DNA from: a virus
Direction: 5' to 3' (one strand)
Length of the DNA: 35,819 bases
IMG/VR virus record: IMGVR_UViG_3300024062_000027
Coordinates: 1-35,819 of that record
Shown: one piece after another, positions 1-6,800 of the stretch
Layout: the number at the start of each line of letters is the position of its first letter
Position numbering within the stretch: the stretch's first letter is position 1
Notes under the pieces: generated by a model
Databases searched by the model: none
What the model was told of the DNA's origin: nothing
The model's input: the letters and a program-made list of their open reading frames with translations, nothing else
Position numbers and translations under genes: made by a program

Positions 1-66
1 AAAGACCAAGTGTATGGCAATAATGTTAACGGTTTACCTTACTATGTCTCGGATATTGCGTCGTAA
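1..66 (+). CDS. possible 3' end of an upstream gene
   Basis: Frame 1 is open from the window edge to a TAA at 64-66 and would encode the last 21 residues of a protein ending in PYYVSDIAS. The composition looks protein-like, and the frame would overlap the start of the endonuclease gene by about 23 bases, as other genes here overlap. No family can be recognised from so short a fragment. It could equally be a chance open frame, because the endonuclease frame is also open to the edge. Confidence 0.3.
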   Translation, partial: KDQVYGNNVNGLPYYVSDIAS

Positions 67-496
67 AAAACGCGGTCCAGTTAGAGCTAAAAAGAAAGTT
101 GTAGATGGTATAGAGTTCAAGTCAGGGCTCGAAGCATATATGTATACAGCTTTGAAAGAAGCAGGTATACAAGCAGAGTACGAAGGGATTAGTTTTGAAT
201 TAATCCCTTCATTTGACTTTAATAATAAAAGTTATGAACGACAAGGAAATGGAAAAGGCGAGTATAAAAATAGATCAGGCAAGAGAATACGTTCGATCAA
301 TTACACACCTGATTTTACAGGAACAGGATTTATCATTGAGTGTAAAGGAAGAGCAAACGAATCTTTTCCTATCCGTTGGAAATTATTTAAGAAGTATGTT
401 GCTGAGAGACTACCGGCTGTTACTTTATATAAACCTCAAAATCAAAAAGAATGCGACGAAACCGTGAGCCAAATCATTGGGAGCAGAAAGCTTTAG
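44..496 (+). CDS. phage endonuclease I (T7 gp3-like Holliday junction resolvase)
   Basis: This is a PDDEXK-type nuclease of the T7 endonuclease I family, which cleaves branched DNA and clears replication intermediates before packaging. All four catalytic positions are visible: Glu in SGLEAYMYTAL (residue 30 counting from the start at 44), Asp in YTPDF (90), and Glu and Lys in IIECKG (99 and 101). A basic RWKLFKK segment follows. T7 gp3 places its first catalytic Glu at residue 20, which favours the internal ATG at 44 (MSRILRRKKRG) over the upstream ATG at 14. The latter would add the unlikely hydrophobic peptide MAIMLTVYLT. The frame is open to the window edge, so a longer protein is not excluded. 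It lies first in a nucleotide-metabolism cluster with the ribonucleotide reductase. Confidence 0.85.
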   Translation: MSRILRRKKRGPVRAKKKVVDGIEFKSGLEAYMYTALKEAGIQAEYEGISFELIPSFDFNNKSYERQGNGKGEYKNRSGKRIRSINYTPDFTGTGFIIECKGRANESFPIRWKLFKKYVAERLPAVTLYKPQNQKECDETVSQIIGSRKL

Positions 497-630
497 CTAG
501 AAAAAAATACTCTGAAAGACAACTTGAAAAGTTTATAAAATGGAGCGTTGAAACTAAAGGATATTTAAAATATAAAGAATTAATAGAATATGAAAGAAAA
601 TACTTTAATAGAAATGAAAAACAAAGTTGA
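451..630 (+). CDS. small basic protein of unknown function (59 aa)
   Basis: An ATG at 451 opens a 59-codon frame ending at TGA 628-630. It overlaps the last 46 bases of the endonuclease gene and the first 41 bases of the next gene. It fills what would otherwise be a 93-base gap in a genome with nearly none. The product is charged and aromatic-rich (HWEQKALARKKYSERQLEKF, then KYKELIEYERKYF), which looks like a compact helical protein rather than random translation. I do not recognise a family. If the next gene starts at its internal ATG (614), the overlap shrinks to 17 bases. A spurious frame remains possible. Confidence 0.5.
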   Translation: MRRNREPNHWEQKALARKKYSERQLEKFIKWSVETKGYLKYKELIEYERKYFNRNEKQS

Positions 631-814
631 AGCTCAAAATAGAGTTTTACAACAAGTTATAAATGAAATATCTCACTTAAGAGAATTAAGTGTAGGAACC
701 TTTGAAACAGTTAAACTTCTACCTGGTTATGATGAGGCTATTGAGACGCTTAAAAATAATATAATTGAATCCAATAAAGAGGGTAAAGAAAAAAAATTAG
801 AAGTTAACGATTAA
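590..814 (+). CDS. small coiled-coil protein, unknown function (74 aa)
   Basis: The product is almost wholly helical and charged. A heptad-like stretch at about residues 10-32 (NKVEAQNRVLQQVINEISHL) suggests a short coiled coil and probably oligomerisation. There is no signal peptide, membrane segment or catalytic motif. It sits 9 bases upstream of the ribonucleotide reductase gene and is probably co-transcribed with it. An internal ATG at 614 (MKNKVEAQ) is an alternative start that reduces overlap with the preceding small frame. Function unknown. Confidence 0.65.
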   Translation: MKENTLIEMKNKVEAQNRVLQQVINEISHLRELSVGTFETVKLLPGYDEAIETLKNNIIESNKEGKEKKLEVND

Positions 815-823
815 TAATTATAT

Positions 824-2686
824 ATGGAGATATCAAATAAAATATTATCTGACATAACAGTTTATATGAAATATGCAAAATACATCCCTAAATTAAACCG
901 TAGGGAGACATGGGACGAACTAGTAACACGTAACATGAATATGCATATCAAAAAATATCCTGATCTCACAGAAGACATTAAAACAACGTATAAATTAGTA
1001 TATGAAAAAAAGATTCTACCGTCTATGCGCTCACTTCAATTCGGAGGCAAACCGATTGAAATATCACCTAATCGTGTCTATAATTGCGCTTATCTACCTA
1101 TCGATCATATTGAGTCGTTTAATGAGGTAATGTTCTTACTTCTTGGTGGAACAGGTGTAGGTTATTCAGTACAAGAACATCATGTAGCTAAATTAGAACC
1201 TGTTAATAAGCCTTATGACAAGAGAACTAGAAGGTTTTTAATAGGTGATTCAATTGAAGGTTGGGCTGATGCTATTAAAGTTCTAATGAAATCATATCTT
1301 GGTGAAAAAAGAAGTTCACGTGTAGAGTTTGACTACTCTGATATACGCCCTAAGGGTGCAATGTTAGTAACGTCTGGTGGTAAAGCACCAGGACCTCAAC
1401 CACTTAAAGAATGTATAGTAAAGATAACAGGAGTTTTAGACTCAAAGGAGGATGGCGATATGCTCTCCACTATAGAAGTACACGATATAGTTTGCCATAT
1501 TGCAGACGCCGTCTTAGCTGGTGGAATACGTCGAGCAGCTTTGATAAGTCTGTTCTCAGCGGACGACGAGGAGATGATCTCTTGCAAGTCTGGAAACTGG
1601 TGGGAAACAAACCCACAAAGAGGTAGAGCTAATAACTCTGCTGTTCTTATGAGACATAAAATAACTAAAGAGTTTTTTATGGATATATGGAAACGTGTAG
1701 AACTATCAGGAGCAGGTGAACCTGGTATATACTTAAACAATGATAAAGACTGGGGTACAAACCCTTGTTGCGAAATAGCTTTACGCCCATATCAGTTTTG
1801 TAACTTATGTGAAGTAAATGCTAGTGATATTGAATCACAAGAAGATTTAAACAACAGAGTGAAAGCAGCTGCGTTCATAGGGACATTACAAGCTGGATAT
1901 ACGGACTTTCACTATTTAAGAGACGTATGGAAAGAAACAACAGAAAAAGATGCGTTGATCGGAGTGTCGATGACGGGGATAGGATCTGGCACGGTGTTAG
2001 GATACGACATGCAAAAAGCGGCTCAAGCAGTAAAAAGAGAAAACACAAGAGTAGCGAAGATGATTGGGATTAATCCTGCAGCACGATGCACAACCGTGAA
2101 GCCTGCTGGGACAACATCTCTGGCATTAGGAACTTCATCTGGTATTCATGCATGGCACAATGATTATTATGTCCGTAGAATTAGGGTTGGTAAAAACGAA
2201 AGTATATATAAGTACTTAGTAGATAACCACCCGTTACTTGTTGAAGATGAGTATTTCAGACCTCATGACACTGCTGTTATTAGTATACCTCAGAAAGCTC
2301 CGGCTGGATCTATACTAAGAACCGAATCACCTTTTCAATTACTTGAACGTATAAAAAAAGTAGCTCAAGAATGGGTTACACCTGGTCATAGAAAAGGATC
2401 TAACACTCACAATGTTTCTGCTACTGTTAGTTTAAAAGCTGAAGAGTGGGAAGATGCAGGAGAGTGGATGTGGACAAACAGAGAACATTACAATGGTTTA
2501 TCTGTATTACCTTATGACGGTGGAACTTATACACAAGCTCCTTTCGAGGATATTGATGAAGGAACTTATATAAATAAGTTACAACACTTAACTGATATAA
2601 ATTTAGAAAATGTTATCGAGACTGAAGACAACACAGATCTTAGTGGTGAGCTTGCTTGCGCTGGTGGCGCTTGTGAAATTACCTAG
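824..2686 (+). CDS. nrdJ: adenosylcobalamin-dependent (class II) ribonucleoside-triphosphate reductase
   Basis: It makes deoxynucleotides from ribonucleotides by a B12-generated thiyl radical and would supply phage DNA synthesis. The residues match monomeric RTPR of Lactobacillus leichmannii. NPCCE (residues 313-317) corresponds to the N-P-C-x-E active site, with C315 as the radical cysteine and E317 as the acid. C88 (VYNCAY) and C326, exactly 11 residues after C315, are the disulfide pair. C612 and C617 form the C-terminal CX4C shuttle that reloads electrons. GGTGVGYSVQ (108-117) and PAGTTSLALGTSSGIHAWH are further family signatures. At 620 aa it is shorter than the 739-aa Lactobacillus enzyme, and no N-terminal ATP cone is apparent. 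No separate small subunit is needed. The 3' end overlaps the next gene by 77 bases. Confidence 0.93.
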   Translation: MEISNKILSDITVYMKYAKYIPKLNRRETWDELVTRNMNMHIKKYPDLTEDIKTTYKLVYEKKILPSMRSLQFGGKPIEISPNRVYNCAYLPIDHIESFNEVMFLLLGGTGVGYSVQEHHVAKLEPVNKPYDKRTRRFLIGDSIEGWADAIKVLMKSYLGEKRSSRVEFDYSDIRPKGAMLVTSGGKAPGPQPLKECIVKITGVLDSKEDGDMLSTIEVHDIVCHIADAVLAGGIRRAALISLFSADDEEMISCKSGNWWETNPQRGRANNSAVLMRHKITKEFFMDIWKRVELSGAGEPGIYLNNDKDWGTNPCCEIALRPYQFCNLCEVNASDIESQEDLNNRVKAAAFIGTLQAGYTDFHYLRDVWKETTEKDALIGVSMTGIGSGTVLGYDMQKAAQAVKRENTRVAKMIGINPAARCTTVKPAGTTSLALGTSSGIHAWHNDYYVRRIRVGKNESIYKYLVDNHPLLVEDEYFRPHDTAVISIPQKAPAGSILRTESPFQLLERIKKVAQEWVTPGHRKGSNTHNVSATVSLKAEEWEDAGEWMWTNREHYNGLSVLPYDGGTYTQAPFEDIDEGTYINKLQHLTDINLENVIETEDNTDLSGELACAGGACEIT

Positions 2687-3185
2687 TTGTAAGAAAGTAA
2701 CAGACAATTATAAAACATTTACTATACGAGAGGGAAAACATAGGTCGACAAATGCCTTGAACTATAGTAAGGATACGGTGTTCGGTTGGGACATTGAATT
2801 TGATTCAAGTGCTATCTACAAAACTGTGGATAGCCTTAATCAATTAGATATTAATAAATTAATAGGATGGAGCGATTGTTCAAGTAGCCATACAGAGAAT
2901 TCTATAAGGTTTGGCTGGCGATGGTTAAACGATAGTTTAGAAATACACTGGTTTAAACATGAGCATGGAGAGTTTAGCTTTGATCTTATAAAAAGAGTTA
3001 GTATATGTGAAGAACATTACTACGAAATGACTATATCCACTTGGGACTATAAGTTATCTGTAGATGGTACTTACGTGCATGTACCTAAAAATTGTCCTAA
3101 TGAATATAGGCGATATCAGCTCTACCCATATTTCGGTGGAGATGAGACAGCACCTCATGATATAACAATTAAAATTAAGAAATAA
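2610..3185 (+). CDS. predicted lipoprotein of unknown function
   Basis: The product has a lipoprotein-type signal peptide: a basic start (MLSRLK), a hydrophobic core (ILVVSLLALVALV) and a lipobox-like LPSC with C27 as the modified cysteine. The mature part (about 165 aa) is rich in aromatic and beta-prone residues and ends with YPYFGGDETAPHDITIKIKK. That ending recalls beta-sandwich proteins I associate with Bacteroidota, but I cannot name a family. The first 77 bases overlap nrdJ in another frame. No ATG lies between the nrdJ stop and the lipobox; GTG codons at about 2643-2648 are alternatives but would shorten the signal peptide. It overlaps the following membrane-protein gene by one base (TAATG), so the two are probably translated together. 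Such a pair could alter the host envelope, for example in superinfection exclusion; this is inference only. Confidence 0.65.
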   Translation: MLSRLKTTQILVVSLLALVALVKLPSCKKVTDNYKTFTIREGKHRSTNALNYSKDTVFGWDIEFDSSAIYKTVDSLNQLDINKLIGWSDCSSSHTENSIRFGWRWLNDSLEIHWFKHEHGEFSFDLIKRVSICEEHYYEMTISTWDYKLSVDGTYVHVPKNCPNEYRRYQLYPYFGGDETAPHDITIKIKK

Positions 3186-3424
3186 TGGATTTTATTAAAT
3201 GGCTTTTTACAAATCATTACTTCAATAACAAGCAAGGTATTATAAAATTTTTAGGAACTATAATGTTTGTTTGTTTTGGGGTTTATGTACCTGGACCAGT
3301 ACTAGAAGAATACTACGGCGGATGGATACCTATTTGGCCGGTATTAGGCTGCTTTATAGCGATATACGGAGGTTTGATAGGTATAATATATCAACCTTAT
3401 CAAATATATAAAAGAGTTAAATAA
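3185..3424 (+). CDS. small two-helix inner-membrane protein
   Basis: This 79-aa product has two predicted membrane segments, about residues 19-40 (GIIKFLGTIMFVCFGVYVPG) and 48-70 (IPIWPVLGCFIAIYGGLIGI). They are separated by a short acidic, glycine-rich loop (EEYYGGW) and followed by a basic tail (YKRVK). It starts on the stop codon of the lipoprotein gene and is the last gene before the terminator. Size and topology fit a class II-like holin, but there is no endolysin nearby and its partner is a lipoprotein. An envelope-modifying or exclusion role is just as likely. No family recognised. Confidence 0.65.
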   Translation: MDFIKWLFTNHYFNNKQGIIKFLGTIMFVCFGVYVPGPVLEEYYGGWIPIWPVLGCFIAIYGGLIGIIYQPYQIYKRVK

Positions 3425-3426
3425 AT

Positions 3427-3454
3427 AAAAGGGAGGTCTTACGGCCTCCCTTTT
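3427..3454. terminator. bidirectional intrinsic terminator between converging units
   Basis: A 10-base-pair arm, AAAAGGGAGG with CCTCCCTTTT, can be extended by U-G and C-G pairs to leave a UUAC tetraloop. The + strand reading ends in TTTTT and the - strand reading in TTTTATTTATT, so both directions look functional. It lies 3 bases after the last + strand gene and about 40 bases beyond the last - strand gene. Confidence 0.9.
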
Positions 3455-3461
3455 TGGTTAC

Positions 3462-3498
3462 AGGAACTTTGGGTATGGTGCCCAGTTTTTTTGTTCCT
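3462..3498 (+). terminator. second + strand terminator-like hairpin
   Basis: TGGGT and GCCCA (3470-3484) form a short stem with a 5-base loop, followed by GTTTTTTT. An outer pair, AGGAAC (3462-3467) and GTTCCT (3493-3498), encloses stem and T run and reaches into the stop codon of the converging gene. The T run follows only in the + direction, so this would be a backup terminator for the left unit. Confidence 0.5.
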
Positions 3499-3763
3499 AA
3501 TTAAATCTACTACAACACCAGCGTTTTCTAGCTGCTTTACCTCTTTCTCCATCCCAGCTCTTAGATCTACTACAAAAAGCTTTCTGTCTTTTGTAGGCTT
3601 TTGTACCTTCTTTTGTATCGCATTTCGTAACAGCTGTTTGAAGTTTACTGCCTGGATTTTGAGACCTATATTTCTTAACTCCAGCAGTAGTCATACCCGC
3701 ACCATCTTTAGTTTTTCTAAAGTTAGGTTTTGGTCCTCTAGTACTTCTACTTAGCTTACTCAT
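3497..3763 (-). CDS. small basic cysteine-containing phage protein (DUF6321-like)
   Basis: This 88-aa, strongly basic product has the pattern GMTTAGVKKYRSQNPGSKLQ, then KRQKAFCSRSKSW, then ARKRWCC. That resembles the DUF6321 family of short phage proteins (GLTAxGRxxYN, RRKSFCARM and KW-C motifs). The family assignment is from memory. Function is unknown; the charge suggests nucleic-acid binding or packaging with DNA. It is the last gene of the morphogenesis unit, and its ATG overlaps the stop of the preceding 44-codon gene (ATGA). Confidence 0.75.
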   Translation of the reverse strand: MSKLSRSTRGPKPNFRKTKDGAGMTTAGVKKYRSQNPGSKLQTAVTKCDTKEGTKAYKRQKAFCSRSKSWDGERGKAARKRWCCSRFN

Positions 3764-3894
3764 TTTTTAACACCTTTTGGTTTACAACTTCCTTTAGCTC
3801 CAGCTTTTGTTCCTGGAACTCTTTCGTATCCTAATCCACCTGGACCACCTGTTTTCCAACAAGTGTTTTTTCTTTTTGTTTTTTTCTTTGCCAT
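3760..3894 (-). CDS. 44-aa basic peptide of unknown function
   Basis: A short frame starts at the ATG at 3892-3894, five bases after the giant gene's stop, and ends in a TGA (3760-3762) overlapping the next gene's ATG. The peptide begins MAKKKTKRKN, continues with CWKTGGPGGLGYERVPGTK and ends with GSCKPKGVKK. It has about 15 lysine or arginine residues and two cysteines 25 residues apart. Exact tiling between two genes and the ATGA coupling support it as real. The C...GYERVPGTK...GSC layout recalls other very short phage peptides, but I cannot name a family. Confidence 0.75.
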   Translation of the reverse strand: MAKKKTKRKNTCWKTGGPGGLGYERVPGTKAGAKGSCKPKGVKK

Positions 3895-3899
3895 GTTTT

Positions 3900-6800
3900 T
3901 TATTGAAATTGATCTGTATAATTTATATCATTTGCTAAAGAATCTACTTGTCCAGGCTGTTTTGCTAACTCTAATAATCTAGCAACTCTATCCGCTTCGT
4001 ATTTTAAACTTTTTATTTCTTGAGAACTTAATCCATAATTTTTTAAATGCCTTATTTGAGTGGCTTTAATCATTGATTTAAGTTTAGCAGGACTATCTAA
4101 AGCTTGATCTTTATCCGTGTTTTTTGCTTTATAATATATCTTTTTATCTTCGTCTTTAGGGAAATACTGCTTATCTTTTTCTTCTTGTATCTTTTTTATT
4201 TCCTCAACTCTCATATCACTGTTTTTAAGTTTTTTAATCTCATCATCAGTATAACCAAATTGACTTAATATAGACTTTTGTTCCCACGCGCCAAACTTAC
4301 TTGGATCATCTCTATATCCTTGCTTAACATCTGCTTCAGTACGAAGTTGCCATTCTGGCCATCCTAAAACCATTGCTACAGATTTCCATGTTTCAGTATC
4401 TTCTTGCATTGCTGCTTTCAAGTTATTAACTTTATTATATAATCTATCAAGAGGAACATTAGTAACTCCACTTATAACTTTAGCTACAGATTCATACGCG
4501 GGATTATCTAAACTAAATCCTTTTTCAAACACTTCTGCTCTACGTTTTTTGCTATCAAATGGATATGCAGCTCCTCTAAATCTAGATAACTTACTTTTAA
4601 TAGCCGGAGAGAATTCTAATAACTTAATCCAAGCATCTCCATATTCTGGCCTATCTCTTTCTGATCTATTATAAATGTCCATGCCTAAGTTTTTAAGAAC
4701 TTGCAGTGTTACTCCAGCCATACCTAAACCTCTTAATTGAGAATCAACCATACCGCTAATAGTATTAGTTATTTTCTTTTCTTCTTCTTCACCTATGTCT
4801 CCATCTCCAAAACCCATTGCAAACAGTCCTTGTTGTAAAGAGTTAAATATAACGTTTTGTAAAAACCCATAATAAGCTATTTTACTTAAGTTTTCTCTAT
4901 TGCTGCCTCTTCCATTAGCGATGTCTTGTATAGCTCTTTTCTGTATACGAGCATATTGCATTGGAGTATTAGCAAATGAAAGCACAACCCTACCTAAGTC
5001 ACTAGCTTGTTGAGAAGATATCTTACTTGGATCTGATGACTGTTGAGATTTTTCAGATGCTTGTATAAATTCTTCCATAGCTTTTTTCTTAGCATCTACT
5101 TCACTCATACCGTTCTTAACTAAATCATTCACCCTGTTTCTATAAAACATTGCTCCACCAGAAGCTATAGCAAAACTATCTGCAAATTTAGTAGGAGCAT
5201 AACCTTTTTCAAGTATATAAGATACAGCAGCTTTAGCTTTATTAGTACCAGTTGCAGCTGCGTCAGCTATTTCTGATTCACTTATGTTTAATTTAAGACC
5301 ATTTCTTCTATCTTTCAAATAGTCTGAGTTAATTAATTCTACAAAATCTTTCCAATATTGAGGTTGATTTGCAAAAGCTTTACCCATTTTAAGTGGATTA
5401 TTAAAAGTCCAGTTAGTAAAGTTAGCAGCAGATATGGTTTGTAGCACTGCTGATCTAGCGTTTAAGAACATTACAACACCAGTACTATTATTCACGTAGT
5501 CTAAAACCCTGTTGCTAAGTCTATTTCCTCCATTCGTTCTATTACTACCACTCTCCATTCTGTTTAAAGAGTTTTCTAAAGCTTCTCTATATTTTTTTCC
5601 AAACGCAGCTTCAAGCTTGTTAAGGTTTTCTTTAGAAAAAATAACATTCTTATTTTCCTTCCACTGCTCTAAATATTTAGCTCTTTTAGTTTTATTTAAT
5701 AGAGATATCAAATCAGTAGTGATTGTACCAGCATTCCAACTAGAGCTTGGAGTAGAGTAACCATCACCTTTTGTAAGTGTTAGTATTTGCTCAGCAAAAG
5801 CTTTAAGTTTAGGATTGTTTTCTACTATATCATTTAATTCTTTAAAGTCTGTTTTAGATATTCCAGGAATTTCTTTACCAGTTTTAGACCATAAGAAAAC
5901 TCTCACAGCTTGTTCATTAGTGAAACCTGAATCTGTTTTCTTTTTTAATTCTTTAGGAACATCTAGTTGTTTCTTTAACTCTTTAAAATCAGACATTAAA
6001 TTAACCCTGTCTTTAGATAAGTTTTCTTGAGCTCTTGTATAAGGATCTAAAAGATTTTCTTTATAGAATTCCATAGCTGCTTCTCCTTTTTTACCTTTAC
6101 CTAAAGTTCTATATAGTAAACCATTAAAATCTTCAGCAGATGGTGGTATAAAGAATTTTTGACGTCTAGCTTTATCTCCTCTAATTTCTGCTTTAATGTC
6201 AGAGAATATCTTCTCTTTACCTATTCCAGTAGAATTTTCTAATATCTCATTAAATCTTTCATTCATTTTATTGCTAGCATTCATTCTAGCTATTTGAGTT
6301 TGAGATTTAACATCTATAACTTCTAATGCATCTCTTACAGCTTTAACATTAGCAGTGTGATCATCAGCAAAGTAAAAGTCATTATAACCTTCAGAAGCTT
6401 TTTCAACTACCCAGTCTGACTTAGCAAAAGGAGAACTATCACCTAATCCTTTTATATTTTCAATAGGTATATCTAATCCCATTTCTTTTAAGAATTCATG
6501 AATAGCTTTAGCTGACTCTTGAGATCTTGCTGTTAATACAAACATGTCTCTTTCACCTGCAGCCTCTTTCATTTTCTTCATAACATCAAACAAAGGACCT
6601 TTTTTACCATCAACTACTTTGTTAAAATCTGAAAAATCCATATCCCAGCCTTCTGACTTAAGCTTCTCTCCTTGTTTAGCAAACTCTTCAGCTGTTAACA
6701 CTTTTCTTTTACCTTCTTTAGTAGCGAATACCTTACTTTTAGTTCTAGCTATAGTATCATCAAAGTCAAATACTCTAGCTTTTTTAATTGGTTTGTTAAT

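Noticed and set aside
2687-2730. Surface-export signal after the lipobox of the lipoprotein
   Set aside because: Bacteroidota export signals are usually acidic close to the cysteine; here the cysteine is followed by KKV, so surface display is not supported.
3185-3424. Calling the two-helix protein a holin
   Set aside because: Topology alone is not enough; no endolysin or spanin lies nearby and it is coupled to a lipoprotein among DNA-metabolism genes.
3491-3754. Plus-strand frame opposite the DUF6321-like gene
   Set aside because: It runs through the terminator-side hairpin, is Ser/Phe-rich and antisense to a better-supported family member.
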